Positions 41,233-52,518 of a stretch of 64,000 nucleotides of DNA are shown here, piece after piece. A program made the translations under genes and the position numbers. How positions within the stretch are numbered: position 1 is the first letter of the stretch; the number at the start of each line of letters is the position of its first letter. The DNA lies in contig NZ_RSEL01000005.1 of NCBI RefSeq assembly GCF_003958625.1, positions 1 to 64,000 of the forward strand, in the 5' to 3' direction. The notes below the pieces were generated by a model. That model saw only the letters and a program-made list of their open reading frames with translations. It did no database searches and was not told where the DNA came from. The stretch comes from Tsuneonella rigui (lineage in GTDB: Bacteria; Pseudomonadota; Alphaproteobacteria; Sphingomonadales; Sphingomonadaceae).

Positions 41233-41370
41233 ATGAGCTGTGAATGCAACCCTTGCACCTGTGCCCCCGTCTGCCGCTGTGGACCCGCTCCGCGGGCCTG
41301 CGCGTGCGGTCCCGCGTGCCGCTGCGGCCCGGCCTGCCAGTGCGGCAGCGAGTGCAAGTGCGCCGAGTAG
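41233..41370 (+). CDS. metallothionein-like Cys-rich small protein
   Basis: An ATG at 41233, preceded by AAGGAGACGTTCG (good ribosome-binding site), opens a 45-codon frame ending in TAG. Of 45 residues, 14 are Cys (positions 3, 5, 8, 10, 14, 16, 23, 25, 29, 31, 35, 37, 41, 43), nearly all as CxC or CxxC pairs, with repeats of the CxCGPA type and no aromatic residue. This strongly resembles a bacterial metallothionein that binds Cu, Zn or Cd. It ends 25 bases before a strong terminator. The size, density of pairs and the ribosome-binding site argue against chance. Confidence 0.8.
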   Translation: MSCECNPCTCAPVCRCGPAPRACACGPACRCGPACQCGSECKCAE

Positions 41371-41394
41371 CCGATCCCGGCACGGCAAAAAAAG

Positions 41395-41422
41395 AAAGGG
41401 CGGCCCTGCGGGACCGCCCTTT
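41395..41422. terminator. terminator between metallothionein-like gene and rpsD
   Basis: A perfect 9-base stem AAAGGGCGG/CCGCCCTTT (41395-41403 with 41414-41422) with a 10-base loop is followed on the minus strand by UUCUUUUUUUGCC. It is clearly functional for rpsD and may also stop the plus-strand transcript. Confidence 0.85.
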
Positions 41423-41446
41423 CGCTTGTTCGGTAATGGCTGCCGA

Positions 41447-42061
41447 TCAGCGCGAGTAGAACTCGACGACCAGGTTCGGTTCCATCGTCACCGGATAGGG
41501 CACTTCGTCCAGCGTGGGCACGCGGGTGAAGGTGATCTTGTCGGTGCCATCGGGGCTGACGTAGTCGGGGATGTCGCGCTCGGGCAGGCTCTGCGCTTCG
41601 ATGATCAGCGCCATTTCCTTGGCCTTGTCGCCCAGGCTGATGACGTCACCGGCGGCGACGCGGCGGCTGGCGATATTGCACTTCACGCCGTTGACGCGGA
41701 TGTGGCCATGCGAAACGATCTGGCGGGCGGCGAAGATCGTCGGCGCGAACTTGGCGCGATAGACGATCATGTCCAGCCGGCGCTCGAGCAGGCCGATCAG
41801 GTTCTGGCCGGTGTCGCCCTTCATGCGCGCGGCTTCCTGGTAGGTCGCCTTGAACTGCTTCTCGGTGACGTCGCCGTAGTAGCCCTTGAGCTTCTGCTTG
41901 GCGCGCAGCTGGAGGCCGAAGTCGCTGGTCTTGCCCTTGCGGCGCTGGCCGTGCTGGCCCGGGCCGTACGAACGGCGGTTGACCGGCGAGCTGGGGCGGC
42001 CCCAGATGTTCTCGCCCATGCGGCGGTCGAGTTTGTGCTTGGCGCTCTTGCGCTTCGACAT
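41447..42061 (-). CDS. rpsD: 30S ribosomal protein S4
   Basis: The product has 204 residues, standard for S4. The N-terminal [32 protein letters not shown] and the S4 RNA-binding domain with [34 protein letters not shown] are evident. It lacks the Zn-binding Cys of the S4 form C+. It is a single-gene unit here with its own promoter and a strong terminator. Confidence 0.97.
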   Translation of the reverse strand: MSKRKSAKHKLDRRMGENIWGRPSSPVNRRSYGPGQHGQRRKGKTSDFGLQLRAKQKLKGYYGDVTEKQFKATYQEAARMKGDTGQNLIGLLERRLDMIVYRAKFAPTIFAARQIVSHGHIRVNGVKCNIASRRVAAGDVISLGDKAKEMALIIEAQSLPERDIPDYVSPDGTDKITFTRVPTLDEVPYPVTMEPNLVVEFYSR

Positions 42062-42120
42062 GGTATGTCCTTCAATTTGCTGGATTGCCCCAGTGGCAAC
42101 CGTTCAACCCGGCATCGCCC

Positions 42121-42141
42121 GGCGGACATAGCATGTCCGCC
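42121..42141. other. hairpin in the rpsD 5' region
   Basis: A perfect 9-base inverted repeat, GGCGGACAT-agc-ATGTCCGCC, lies 60 bases upstream of the rpsD start and downstream of its promoter. It would form in the untranslated leader. S4 in other bacteria represses its own operon through a leader structure, but this simple hairpin has not been matched to that. Confidence 0.4.
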
Positions 42142-42185
42142 GCGATCTCCGCTTCACCGGGATACGGGATCAAATGCGAGGCGCG

Positions 42186-42213
42186 CGCATAGCAGGATGC
42201 GGGTGAAGGTCAA
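42186..42213 (-). promoter_or_regulatory. rpsD promoter
   Basis: On the minus strand, TTGACC (42208-42213), a 16-base spacer and TATGCG (42186-42191) form a plausible vegetative promoter about 125 bases upstream of the rpsD ATG. Confidence 0.5.
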
Positions 42214-42260
42214 GGCTCGCGCTCTCGACAAATGCGCGCCGAGCCGCCAACCGGCGCGGC

Positions 42261-42572
42261 ATGATGGATACGCTGACCCTTCCCGACGATTGCCAGACGA
42301 TGCTGGAGGTGCGCGCGGGCGTCGACCAGACCGACCGCGAGCTGGTCGACCTGCTTGCGCGCCGCTTCGGCTACATGCGCGCCGCGGCGCGGATCAAGCA
42401 GGATCGCGCCACGGTGCGCGACGAAGCGCGCAAGGCCGCTGTCATCGCAGCCGCCGCCGATCGCGCCGCGAATGCGGGCATGCCGCGCGAGGCGATCGCG
42501 GATCTGTGGGAGCGGCTGGTCGAAGCTTCGATCGCGTACGAGCTGATCGAATGGGACCGCCTGCGGCGCTAG
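42261..42572 (+). CDS. chorismate mutase (AroQ type)
   Basis: The product has 103 residues (a second ATG follows directly). The all-helical AroQ fold has RAGVDQTDRELVDLLARRFGYMRAAARIK with the active-site Arg and Lys and a C-terminal WERLVEASIAYELIEWDR. Single-domain chorismate mutase makes prephenate for Phe/Tyr; the group also includes isochorismate pyruvate lyases. The stop shares CTAG with the convergent trmJ gene. Confidence 0.9.
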   Translation: MMDTLTLPDDCQTMLEVRAGVDQTDRELVDLLARRFGYMRAAARIKQDRATVRDEARKAAVIAAAADRAANAGMPREAIADLWERLVEASIAYELIEWDRLRR

Positions 42573-43288
42573 TCGCGGTCAGGCTTGGCGAGGTGGCTCA
42601 ACACCCCGCGCATGGTCCGCACCTCCAGGTGATTCCAGCCAGGCTTGGTAAGCAAGCTGCGTAAGGTGCGGCGGGTGTGCGGCCGCCGATCCTCCGGACG
42701 GAAAAAGCCCTTCGGCTCGAGCATGCTCTCGAGCTGTTCGATCATTCCTTCCAGCTCGGCCTGTGGCGCGGGCGGGAGCAGGTCCTCGGCGGTGGGCGAC
42801 GCGAGTGCCTCGTGCTTCGACCACTCATAGGCCACCAGGATCACGGCTTGCGCGAGATTGAGTGAGCCGAATTCCGGATTGATCGGCACCGTCAGGATCG
42901 CGCGGGCGAGGGCGACGTCGTCGGTTTCGAGACCCGAGCGCTCCGGCCCGAACAGGATCGCGCTGCGACCGGACTGAGCCCGCATTTCGCGCGCTGCTGC
43001 CTCGGGTGTGAGGACGGGCTTGGTCACCCCGCGCTTGCGCACCGTGGTGGCATAAACGTGGGCGCAATCCGCGACTGCCTCCGCCGTCGTTGCGAACACG
43101 CGGGCACTCTCCAGCACCACATCGGCGCCCGAGGCCGCAGGGCCGGCGGACGGATTGGGCCAGCCGTCGCGCGGCTCGACCAGGCGCATCTCGGCCAGCC
43201 CGAAATTGAGCATCGCGCGCGCTGCCTTGCCGATGTTCTCGCCCAGTTGCGGGCGGACGAGGACGATGATGGGATGACTGTTGTTCAC
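42569..43288 (-). CDS. trmJ: tRNA (cytidine/uridine-2'-O-)-methyltransferase TrmJ
   Basis: The GTG at 43288 gives VNNSHPIIVLVRPQLGENIGKAARAMLNFG and 239 residues; a frame extension to 43327 looks non-coding. SPOUT/SpoU motifs are ILVRPQLGENIGKAARAM, ILFGPERSGLETDD and VPINPEFGSLNLAQAVILVAYEW. It methylates tRNA position 32. It closes the rpiB-glyA-nrdR-trmJ series on the minus strand. Confidence 0.9.
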   Translation of the reverse strand: MNNSHPIIVLVRPQLGENIGKAARAMLNFGLAEMRLVEPRDGWPNPSAGPAASGADVVLESARVFATTAEAVADCAHVYATTVRKRGVTKPVLTPEAAAREMRAQSGRSAILFGPERSGLETDDVALARAILTVPINPEFGSLNLAQAVILVAYEWSKHEALASPTAEDLLPPAPQAELEGMIEQLESMLEPKGFFRPEDRRPHTRRTLRSLLTKPGWNHLEVRTMRGVLSHLAKPDRD

Positions 43289-43328
43289 GCTGGCGAGGCT
43301 ACTGACGGCGCGGGCCTGACGGCGCAAG

Positions 43329-43613
43329 TCACTTCGGATCCGGTATTCTCACCATGTCCTGCCCGATGACTGTCGAGGCCGGGGGGCGGTCCCGTCGCTC
43401 TTGTGCATTGCGCAGCTTCCATTGAGCTGCGGTGAGGCATGTGCGGCGGGGCATGACGCTGCCGGTCGCGGTCTCCTGTACGCAAATTCTTTTGCCGTCC
43501 GCTGGGGCCGCCGGAGCGGCGGAGTCGCTCCGCTCAGGATCGGCGGCACTTGCGGGAGCGGCGGCTGCCGAAGCGACGTACGTAACTGCCAGCAACACAG
43601 GCGTCATTCGCAT
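43329..43613 (-). CDS. small secreted protein with C-x14-C motif
   Basis: The product has 94 residues. A signal peptide (about 1-24) leads to an Ala/Pro-rich stretch. The motif Cys44-x14-Cys59 with GS at 51-52 and TAAQW at 61-65 is followed by a charged tail. The same residues stand at the same positions in the neighbouring 84-residue protein (43725-43979). The family is not recognised. It probably forms one disulfide in the periplasm. Confidence 0.7.
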   Translation of the reverse strand: MRMTPVLLAVTYVASAAAAPASAADPERSDSAAPAAPADGKRICVQETATGSVMPRRTCLTAAQWKLRNAQERRDRPPASTVIGQDMVRIPDPK

Positions 43614-43724
43614 AGGGCTCTCCCATTAGGAGCAATCCTATCACAACTGGTTAGCCCGGACGATGATGATGTCGGGAGGCGGCGGCGGGCCACTCAGGAC
43701 GTGGCCGCTCCCCCGCGATCAGCG

Positions 43725-43979
43725 TCAGCGGTCGCCGCTATCCCGCTCCTGCACGTTGCGCTTGTCCTGCTCTTGCTGGGCGCGCCACTGGGCTTCGGTC
43801 TGGCAGACCTTCTTGTAGCCGCGGCTGCCCATTTCGGTGATCCGCTGACAGACCATCTTTTCCTTGGGCTTGGCGGTCGCATCGGCAGCGGGCGTGGCAT
43901 CATCGTCGGTGCCAGCGGCATCCGCCGGGACGGCAAGGGTGACGCACGCGAGCGCGGCGAGAACGGAAAACTTGGTCAT
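43725..43979 (-). CDS. small secreted protein with C-x14-C motif (paralogue)
   Basis: The ATG at 43979 gives 84 residues. The signal peptide (MTKFSVLAALACVTLAVPADA) is followed by Cys44-x14-Cys59, GS at 51-52 and TEAQW at 61-65, then a charged tail. It matches the next gene downstream. Location just after nrdR suggests co-transcription; no function can be assigned. Confidence 0.7.
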   Translation of the reverse strand: MTKFSVLAALACVTLAVPADAAGTDDDATPAADATAKPKEKMVCQRITEMGSRGYKKVCQTEAQWRAQQEQDKRNVQERDSGDR

Positions 43980-44056
43980 AGCGGATCCTTGAAACTCGGC
44001 ATGCGACCCCCGCATCCGAAATTGCCCGCGCTCGATACCTATCCAAAGATGGGTTT

Positions 44057-44521
44057 TCAATCCCTGAGCGCCGCGTCGCGCACGCTACTGGCGAATTCCT
44101 CGAAGTCGCGCGCCTCGCCAAAGTCGCGGTAAACGGACGCGAACCGGATGTAGGCGACGCTGTCGAGCTGGCGCAGGCCCTCCATGACCAGCTCGCCGAT
44201 GCGCGCCGAAGGGACCTCGCTCTCGCCTGAGGTTTCCACCTGCCGCTGGATGCCGCTGACCAGCTGGTCGATCCGCTCCTGCTCGATGCCGCGCTTGCGC
44301 ACCGCGAGCGCGACCGATTGTTCGAGCTTGCTGCGATCGAACGGCTCGCGCCGGTCTCCCGACTTGCACACCACCACCTCGCGCAGCTGCACGCGTTCGA
44401 AGGTGGTGAAGCGCGCGCCGCAGCCTTCACATTGGCGGCGGCGGCGGATGGCCGCGTTGTCCTCGGTCGGGCGGCTGTCCTTGACCTGCGAATCGTCGTG
44501 GGCGCAGAACGGACAGCGCAT
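44057..44521 (-). CDS. nrdR: transcriptional repressor NrdR
   Basis: The product has 154 residues. The N-terminal Zn ribbon has Cys3, Cys6, Cys31 and Cys34 (CPFC and CEGC). The ATP-cone domain follows (about 48-138: [31 protein letters not shown]). It represses ribonucleotide reductase genes through NrdR boxes. It lies downstream of glyA, a common proteobacterial order. Confidence 0.96.
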   Translation of the reverse strand: MRCPFCAHDDSQVKDSRPTEDNAAIRRRRQCEGCGARFTTFERVQLREVVVCKSGDRREPFDRSKLEQSVALAVRKRGIEQERIDQLVSGIQRQVETSGESEVPSARIGELVMEGLRQLDSVAYIRFASVYRDFGEARDFEEFASSVRDAALRD

Positions 44522-44533
44522 CGGGTCTCGCGC

Positions 44534-44761
44534 TTACTTCTTGATGCGGTTGTAGAGCATGAAGCCAGCACCGGCGATGAGGCCGATGGGCCAGCTCACC
44601 AGCGGCAGCACGGCACCCGCCACCGCACCCACCGCGGCGCCGGTCAGCACCGGCTTGGTCGAGGGGTGGTGCATGCCTTCCTTGGCCATGCCGGTGACTT
44701 CGGCCTTCACGTCCTCGACCCAGTCCTGGCCGCCGCCGCTGTTGTTGTTCTGGTCCACCAT
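44534..44761 (-). CDS. small glycine-rich membrane protein
   Basis: The product has 75 residues. A polar N-terminus (MVDQNNNSGGGQDWVEDVKAE) is followed by a glycine-zipper-like hydrophobic segment (VLTGAAVGAVAGAVLPLVSWPIGLIAGAGFMLY) and a basic end. The spaced Gly/Ala pattern resembles small inner-membrane or YqjD-type proteins. It sits three bases after the glyA stop, between glyA and nrdR. Confidence 0.7.
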   Translation of the reverse strand: MVDQNNNSGGGQDWVEDVKAEVTGMAKEGMHHPSTKPVLTGAAVGAVAGAVLPLVSWPIGLIAGAGFMLYNRIKK

Positions 44762-44764
44762 TGA

Positions 44765-46102
44765 TCAGTTCCTTCCGGGATAGACTGGAAATGCCTCGCA
44801 CAGCTCGCTGACGCGGCGGCGGACGCTTTGTTCCACTTGCGCATCGCCTTCGGGCCCATTGCGCGAAAGGCCGTCGACCACTTCCGCAATCAATCCGCCA
44901 ATCGCGCGGAACTCGTCCGGGCCGAACCCGCGCGTGGTCCCCGCGGGGGTGCCGAGGCGGATGCCGCTGGTGACGAACGGGCTGCGCGTATCGTAGGGAA
45001 TGCCATTCTTGTTGCAGGTCAGATAGGCGCGGTCGAGGCCGTGCTCGGCGGCCTTGCCGGTCACGTCCTTGGGGGTGAGATCGACCAGCATCGAGTGGTT
45101 GTCGGTGCCGCCGGAGACGACGCGTAGGCCGCCGGCCTCGACCCCTGCGGCGAGCGCACGGGCGTTATCGACCACGCGCCGGGCGTAGTCGGCAAAGTCC
45201 GGCCGCAGCGCCTCACCGAAGGCGACGGCCTTGGCCGCGACGACGTGCATCAGCGGGCCGCCCTGCAGGCCCGGGAACACCGCCATGTTGAGCGGCTTCG
45301 TCAGCGCCTCGTCGTTCCACAGGATCACGCCCGAGCGGGGGCCGCGCAGGCTCTTGTGGGTGGTCGTGGTGGTCACGTGCGCGTGCGGAACCGGCGAGGG
45401 ATGCGCGCCGCCTGCGACCAGCCCCGCGATGTGGCTCATGTCGACCATAAGGTAGGCGCCGACCTCATCCGCGATGCGGCGGAAGGCTTCCCAGTCCCAT
45501 ACCCGCGAATAGGCGGTGCCGCCGGCGATGATCAGCTTGGGCTTGTGTTCGAGCGCGGTGGCGCGGACCGCGTCCATGTCGATCAGCTCGTCTTCGCGGC
45601 GGACGCCGTAACTGACGGGATTGAACCACTTGCCGCTCATGTTGACCGGCGATCCGTGGGTCAGGTGCCCGCCCGAGTTCAGGTCGAGGCCCATGAAGGT
45701 GTCGCCGGGCTGCAGCAGAGCCAGGAACACCGCCTGGTTCATCTGGCTGCCGCTGTTCGGCTGGACGTTGGCGAACTCGCACCCGAACAGCTGCTTGGCG
45801 CGCTCGATCGCCAGGTTCTCGACCACGTCGGCGTATTCGCAGCCGCCGTAGTAGCGCTTGCCCGGGTAGCCTTCCGCGTACTTGTTGGTGAACACGCTGC
45901 CGGTTGCTTCGAGCACCGCGCGGCTGGTGATGTTCTCGCTCGCGATCAACTCGATGCGCGTGCGCTGGCGATCGAGCTCATGGCTGATCGCCTCGGCGAT
46001 CGCGGGATCGGCGGTGGCGAGATCGTCGCCCCAGAAGCGAGTCAGCGGATCGGCAGCGACTTGGCGGTCGAGTGTAGAGTCGGAAACATCGGACGGGGTC
46101 AT
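44765..46102 (-). CDS. glyA: serine hydroxymethyltransferase
   Basis: The ATG at 46102 gives 445 residues. The PLP enzyme has [39 protein letters not shown] at the start and the catalytic lysine in [11 protein letters not shown]. It interconverts serine and glycine and supplies one-carbon units. The start overlaps the rpiB stop (ATGA). Confidence 0.96.
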   Translation of the reverse strand: MTPSDVSDSTLDRQVAADPLTRFWGDDLATADPAIAEAISHELDRQRTRIELIASENITSRAVLEATGSVFTNKYAEGYPGKRYYGGCEYADVVENLAIERAKQLFGCEFANVQPNSGSQMNQAVFLALLQPGDTFMGLDLNSGGHLTHGSPVNMSGKWFNPVSYGVRREDELIDMDAVRATALEHKPKLIIAGGTAYSRVWDWEAFRRIADEVGAYLMVDMSHIAGLVAGGAHPSPVPHAHVTTTTTHKSLRGPRSGVILWNDEALTKPLNMAVFPGLQGGPLMHVVAAKAVAFGEALRPDFADYARRVVDNARALAAGVEAGGLRVVSGGTDNHSMLVDLTPKDVTGKAAEHGLDRAYLTCNKNGIPYDTRSPFVTSGIRLGTPAGTTRGFGPDEFRAIGGLIAEVVDGLSRNGPEGDAQVEQSVRRRVSELCEAFPVYPGRN

Positions 46103-46548
46103 GCCGTCTCCTTGAAGGGCGGGGCGGAAAGCTTGTCGACGCGGCGCTGATGGCGACCGCCGGCGAAATCGGTGACGAGGAAGGCGGAGACGCACGCCTT
46201 GGCCATGTCGATGCCCGTCAACCGCGCGCCGAGCGCGATCACGTTGGCGTTGTTGTGCTCCCGCGCGAGGGCGGCCGAGAGCGGCTCCGACACCAGCGCG
46301 CAGCGGACCTGGGCATTGCGGTTGACCGAGATCGAAATGCCGATGCCCGACCCGCACAGCGCCACGCCGCGCTCGGCGGTGCCGTCGGCCACGACCGACG
46401 CCAGCTTGTAGCCGAAATCGGGGTAATCGACGCTGTCGTGGCTGTCCGGGCCGAGGTCCGCGACCTCGTGCCCCTCGTCGATCAGCCACTCGCGAAGGAC
46501 CGTCTTAAGGTCCACGGCGGCATGATCAGAGGCGATGGCGATGCGCAT
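46099..46548 (-). CDS. rpiB: ribose 5-phosphate isomerase B
   Basis: The product has 149 residues, the RpiB size. [15 protein letters not shown] and the catalytic Cys region [18 protein letters not shown] are evident, with a later His/Arg patch in [18 protein letters not shown]. It interconverts ribose 5-phosphate and ribulose 5-phosphate. It is first in the rpiB-glyA-nrdR series. Confidence 0.95.
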   Translation of the reverse strand: MRIAIASDHAAVDLKTVLREWLIDEGHEVADLGPDSHDSVDYPDFGYKLASVVADGTAERGVALCGSGIGISISVNRNAQVRCALVSEPLSAALAREHNNANVIALGARLTGIDMAKACVSAFLVTDFAGGRHQRRVDKLSAPPFKETA

Positions 46549-46598
46549 ACCGGGCGCACATAGGCGTTCGCTCGCGCGCTCGCTACCTCTAACCCGGG

Positions 46599-46952
46599 CT
46601 ATCCCCGATTGGGAAATAGCGCGCGGGTGATCGTCGGAAGGTCGTAAGGCTTGGTCACCGTCGGCACGTGCGCGAATTCGTCAGGGTTGAGCGTATCGCC
46701 ATAGCCCGAGGCGAACACGAACGGTACTCCGCGTTGCAAGAGCACCGCAGCGATGGAATAGCTCTTCTGTCCGTGGACGTTGATATCGAGGATCGCCGCG
46801 TCGAAGGTCGCGTGTACAAGCGCGTCGTCCGCCTGCTCGAGCGAGGAAGCGACCGTCGGGATGGCGCGCTCATCCTCGAGCAGCTCTTCGAGCACCATCG
46901 CGATGATCGGTTCGTCCTCGACCACGAGGATTTTGAGGCCGGCCAAAGTCAT
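46599..46952 (-). CDS. single-domain response regulator
   Basis: The ATG at 46952 overlaps the kinase stop by one base (TGATG). The product has 117 residues, one receiver domain: acidic pocket Glu12/Asp13, phosphoryl acceptor Asp56 in AAILDINVHG, and a conserved Lys in PTVTKPYDL. Without an output domain it may act by contact with another protein, as Spo0F/CheY-type regulators do. The HWE kinase just upstream is the likely donor. Confidence 0.9.
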   Translation of the reverse strand: MTLAGLKILVVEDEPIIAMVLEELLEDERAIPTVASSLEQADDALVHATFDAAILDINVHGQKSYSIAAVLLQRGVPFVFASGYGDTLNPDEFAHVPTVTKPYDLPTITRALFPNRG

Positions 46953-48397
46953 CAGCTGGCGTGCTCGATGCGCATGACCAAAATGCATCTGACGCCTTCG
47001 GGAAGAAACTCCAGCGCGACGTTATTGCGACCCTCGGCGGACAGCCCGCGCTCGATCAGACGGGTTCCGAAACCACGCCGGGAGGGCGGGGTAACCGGGG
47101 GTCCACCGCGTTCTCGCCATTCTAGGTTGACCGCAGCGCGATCGCCGTCCGGCTCGAGCGACCATGCAATGGATACGGTGCCCTCGGAGGTCGACAAGGC
47201 GCCGTATTTGATCGCGTTGGTGCTCAGCTCATGGACGATCATCGCGAGGGAGACGCCCGTCTGCGGCGACAAGGTAAGATCGGGTCCGGCAAAGCTGAAG
47301 CGGCTGACGTCCAAGCCGGCGGTAGCCTCTACCGCTCTCCGGACCGTTTCGGCGAGTTGCGCCGGCTCCCAGTTGCGCTCGGTCAGGAGGCTGTGCGCCG
47401 CCGCCAGAGCGTGTAGTCGCGCGTCAAAGGCAGCCATCGCGTCTTGCGCGCCGTCGAGCTTGCGGAACGACTGCGCCGCGAGGCCCTGCACGATTGCGAG
47501 GGTGTTCTTCACCCGGTGATTGAGTTCGTTGATCAGCAAGCGCTGGCCTTCGGCAGCCAGCACTTCATCCGTCACGTCGTGACCCTGGACCAGGATCGCG
47601 GCGACCTCACCATCCTCGATGAGGGGCTGATAGGCGAAGTTGAGGAAGCGGCGGCTCGGCTCATCCGAATCATCGTTGAGCAACAATACCTCGGCCCGCT
47701 CACCCAGATAGGTCTTGCGGGCGGCGCGGACCCGGTCGAGCAGGTCGACAAAGCCCTGCTCGACGACTTCAGGAAGCGCTTCAGCGAGCGGCTTGCCGAT
47801 CAGTTCCCGTCCGCCGGTCAGCCGCCGGTATGCGGCGTTCGCCATCATGAACACGTGGTTGGGCCCGCCCAGCACCGCGACAAATCCGGGCGCCTGCTCG
47901 AAGAACATGCGGAAACGATCGCGCTCTTCCGACAGGTCGCGATTGCGCGATTGGATCGCATCCGCCCTCCGCACCAGGCCCATTTCATCCCGCAGCCGCC
48001 TGAGACCGTGCAGTTCGGTCACGTCCACCGTGTGTTGCAGGATGAATTGCAGCTCGCCCGCTTCGTCCGTCAGCGGCGTATGCGTGGCGCTCCAGTAGCG
48101 CTCATCCATTTCGCCGGCGGCGTTGACGATGTCGTAGCGAATGAGGGCCAGCTCGTCGGACTCCCCTGACCGGAGTACCCGGGCGAAGGACGCTTGTAGC
48201 AACCGGTGGCTTTCGCTGTCGGGATCGCTTGGAAACGCCTCGAACATGGGCCGGCCGGCTATGTCCTCGCGCCGACGCATGGTGGCGGCGAGGTAGGCGT
48301 CGTTCATCCACACGATCGTCAGATCGCGATCGACCACCACGTACGGGTTCGGCGACTTCGCGAACAAGCTCGCGAAATCGATCGCCGGCACGGTCAT
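46952..48397 (-). CDS. HWE-family sensor histidine kinase with PAS domains
   Basis: The product has 481 residues. No membrane segment is seen, so it is cytoplasmic. Two PAS domains span about 10-135 and 160-280. The HWE kinase core follows: phosphoacceptor LLINELNHRVKNTLAIVQGLAAQS, the HE of IVHELSTNAIKYGALS and the W-x-E of LEWRERGG. HWE kinases often sense light or stress via PAS. The first PAS lacks the NCRFLQ motif of flavin-binding LOV domains. Confidence 0.93.
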   Translation of the reverse strand: MTVPAIDFASLFAKSPNPYVVVDRDLTIVWMNDAYLAATMRRREDIAGRPMFEAFPSDPDSESHRLLQASFARVLRSGESDELALIRYDIVNAAGEMDERYWSATHTPLTDEAGELQFILQHTVDVTELHGLRRLRDEMGLVRRADAIQSRNRDLSEERDRFRMFFEQAPGFVAVLGGPNHVFMMANAAYRRLTGGRELIGKPLAEALPEVVEQGFVDLLDRVRAARKTYLGERAEVLLLNDDSDEPSRRFLNFAYQPLIEDGEVAAILVQGHDVTDEVLAAEGQRLLINELNHRVKNTLAIVQGLAAQSFRKLDGAQDAMAAFDARLHALAAAHSLLTERNWEPAQLAETVRRAVEATAGLDVSRFSFAGPDLTLSPQTGVSLAMIVHELSTNAIKYGALSTSEGTVSIAWSLEPDGDRAAVNLEWRERGGPPVTPPSRRGFGTRLIERGLSAEGRNNVALEFLPEGVRCILVMRIEHAS

Positions 48398-48439
48398 GCG
48401 CGCTCAACCACTAAGGATTACGACCCCCCGGCTATCGCG

Positions 48440-50482
48440 TTACTGGTCGAGGAAGCTGCGCATCTTGCGGCTGCGGCTCGGGTGCTTGAGCTTCCGCAGC
48501 GCCTTTGCCTCGATCTGCCGGATGCGTTCGCGGGTGACCGAGAATTGCTGCCCGACTTCCTCCAGCGTGTGATCGGTGTTCATGCCGATGCCGAAGCGCA
48601 TGCGCAGCACGCGCTCCTCACGCGGGGTGAGGCTGGCGAGAACGCGGGTGACCGTCTCCTTGAGGTTCGACTGGATCGCCGCATCGACCGGGATGACCGC
48701 GTTCTTGTCCTCGATGAAATCGCCGAGGTGCGAATCTTCCTCGTCGCCGATCGGCGTTTCGAGGGAGATCGGCTCCTTGGCGATCTTCATCACCTTGCGG
48801 ACTTTCTCGAGCGGCATCGACAGACGCTCGGCCATTTCCTCGGGCGTGGGCTCGCGGCCCTGCTCGTGGAGGAACTGGCGGCTCGTGCGGACCAGCTTGT
48901 TGATCGTTTCGATCATGTGGACCGGGATGCGGATCGTGCGCGCCTGGTCGGCGATCGAGCGGGTGATCGCCTGCCGGATCCACCAGGTGGCATAGGTCGA
49001 GAACTTGTAGCCGCGGCGGTACTCGAACTTGTCGACCGCCTTCATCAGGCCGATGTTGCCTTCCTGAATGAGATCAAGGAATTGCAGGCCGCGATTGGTA
49101 TATTTCTTGGCGATCGAAATCACCAACCGCAGATTCGCCTCGACCATTTCCTTCTTGGCGATGCGCGCCTCGCGCTCGCCCTTCTGGACCATGTTGACGA
49201 TGCGCCGGAACTCGGGGAGCGACATGCCGGTGGCGGTCGCGATGTCGGCGATTTCGGCGCGGATGCGCTCGACCGCGTCGGCTTCCTTCTCGGCGAAGGC
49301 GGCCCACTTCTTGTCCTTCTTGGCGTTCGCCTGCAGCCACGAATCGTCGAGCTCGTTGCCGACGTAGGCGCCGAGGAAGTCCGCGCGCTTGACGCGGTGG
49401 CGCTCGGCCAAGCGCAGCATCTGCCCGCCTAGCGCGGTCAGGCGGCGGTTGAAGGCGTAGAGGTTGTCGACCAGGAATTCGATCTTGGTCGCGTGGAACT
49501 GCACGCTCTCGACCTCGGCGGTGAGCTGCTCGCGCAGCTCCTCGTACTTCTTTTCCTTGGCCTTGGGGAATTCGTCGCCGCGGCCGAGCACGTCGACACG
49601 CTCCGCCTGCAGCTTCTCGAACTTCTTGAACAGATCGGTGATGCGGGCAAATGTCTCGAGCGCTTCGGGCTTGAGCGCCGCTTCCATTTGCGCGAGCGAA
49701 AGAGTGTTGTCCTCTTCCTCCTCTTCTTCGACCCGGCGGGTGCGGGGCTCGCCGTCCTCGTCCTCGTCGCTCTCCTCCTCTTCCTCCTCGACCTCTTCTT
49801 CTTCCTTGTAGGTCGGGCCGGCGGTCGCCTCGGAGATCTCAGGCTCCTCGTCGTCGTCCTCGGCGTCGTCGGTCATCTTCTCGACCGGCGGCTCCTTCGA
49901 CAGCATCGCGTCGAGATCGAGGATCTCGCGCAGCTGCATTTCCTCGTTGTTGAGGGCTTCGGACCACAGGATGATCGCGTGGAAGGTGATCGGGCTTTCG
50001 CACAGGCCCATGATCATCATGTCACGGCCCGCCTCGATGCGCTTGGCGATGGCGATCTCGCCCTCGCGGCTGAGCAGCTCGACCGCGCCCATTTCGCGCA
50101 GGTACATGCGCACCGGGTCGTCGGTGCGCTCGACGGTTTCCTTCTTCTTAGCGGCGGCGGCCGGCTTCGAGGGCTTGTTCGACGCGCCTTCGTCGTCGTC
50201 TTCCTCGTCGCTGCCGACTTCCTCGACATCGTCGTCGTCGTTGTCGGCTTCGGCCTCGGCATCCTCATCGGTCTCGACGATGTTGACGCCCATTTCGCTG
50301 ATCGCGGACATCACATCCTCGATCTGCTCGCTGGAGAGCTCGTCCTGCGGCAGCGCTTCGTTGAGTTCGTCGACGGTGACGTAGCCGCGGCGCTTGGCCT
50401 TCATGATCAGCTTTTTCACCGACGCTTCGTTGAGGTCGATGAGCGGGGCGTCGTCCTTGTTGCCGTCTTCTTGGGTGGCCAT
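48440..50482 (-). CDS. rpoD: RNA polymerase primary sigma factor (sigma-70)
   Basis: I use ATG 50482 (MATQEDG); ATG 50497, overlapping the dnaG stop by ATGA, is a close alternative. The product has 680 residues. Region 1.1 (about 15-75) has [33 protein letters not shown] long non-conserved region with acidic tracts (about 80-110 and 200-260) follows, then regions 2 to 4: [40 protein letters not shown], and [25 protein letters not shown]. It directs housekeeping transcription. dnaG lies just upstream, giving the classical macromolecular synthesis order without rpsU. Confidence 0.96.
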   Translation of the reverse strand: MATQEDGNKDDAPLIDLNEASVKKLIMKAKRRGYVTVDELNEALPQDELSSEQIEDVMSAISEMGVNIVETDEDAEAEADNDDDDVEEVGSDEEDDDEGASNKPSKPAAAAKKKETVERTDDPVRMYLREMGAVELLSREGEIAIAKRIEAGRDMMIMGLCESPITFHAIILWSEALNNEEMQLREILDLDAMLSKEPPVEKMTDDAEDDDEEPEISEATAGPTYKEEEEVEEEEEESDEDEDGEPRTRRVEEEEEEDNTLSLAQMEAALKPEALETFARITDLFKKFEKLQAERVDVLGRGDEFPKAKEKKYEELREQLTAEVESVQFHATKIEFLVDNLYAFNRRLTALGGQMLRLAERHRVKRADFLGAYVGNELDDSWLQANAKKDKKWAAFAEKEADAVERIRAEIADIATATGMSLPEFRRIVNMVQKGEREARIAKKEMVEANLRLVISIAKKYTNRGLQFLDLIQEGNIGLMKAVDKFEYRRGYKFSTYATWWIRQAITRSIADQARTIRIPVHMIETINKLVRTSRQFLHEQGREPTPEEMAERLSMPLEKVRKVMKIAKEPISLETPIGDEEDSHLGDFIEDKNAVIPVDAAIQSNLKETVTRVLASLTPREERVLRMRFGIGMNTDHTLEEVGQQFSVTRERIRQIEAKALRKLKHPSRSRKMRSFLDQ

Positions 50483-50493
50483 TTGATCTCGTG

Positions 50494-52383
<1,890 letters not shown>

Positions 52384-52430
52384 GGCCGCGTTTTAGGGCG
52401 TGCGGGCGATTCGAGTCGAGCGCCAGAGCA

Positions 52431-52515
52431 GCACCAGCCCCCGGATCAAGTCCGGGGCGACGAAAAGAGACTGACTTTCGATATCGTCGGCCCGGACTTG
52501 ATCCGGGCTGGTGCT
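52431..52515. repeat. paired REP-like palindrome between the lipoprotein gene and dnaG
   Basis: Two hairpin units face each other: CCCCGGA-tcaag-TCCGGGG (52439-52457), flanked by GCACCAG and CGACGAAAAG, and GCCCGGA-cttga-TCCGGGC (52490-52508), flanked by CGTCG and TGGTGCTTTC. The unit is the same as at 20602-20690, but the two units are arranged the other way round. Confidence 0.65.
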
Positions 52516-52518
52516 TTC

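Noticed and set aside
46599-48397. LOV-type blue-light sensing by the HWE kinase
   Set aside because: The PAS domains lack the NCRFLQ cysteine motif needed for flavin photochemistry.
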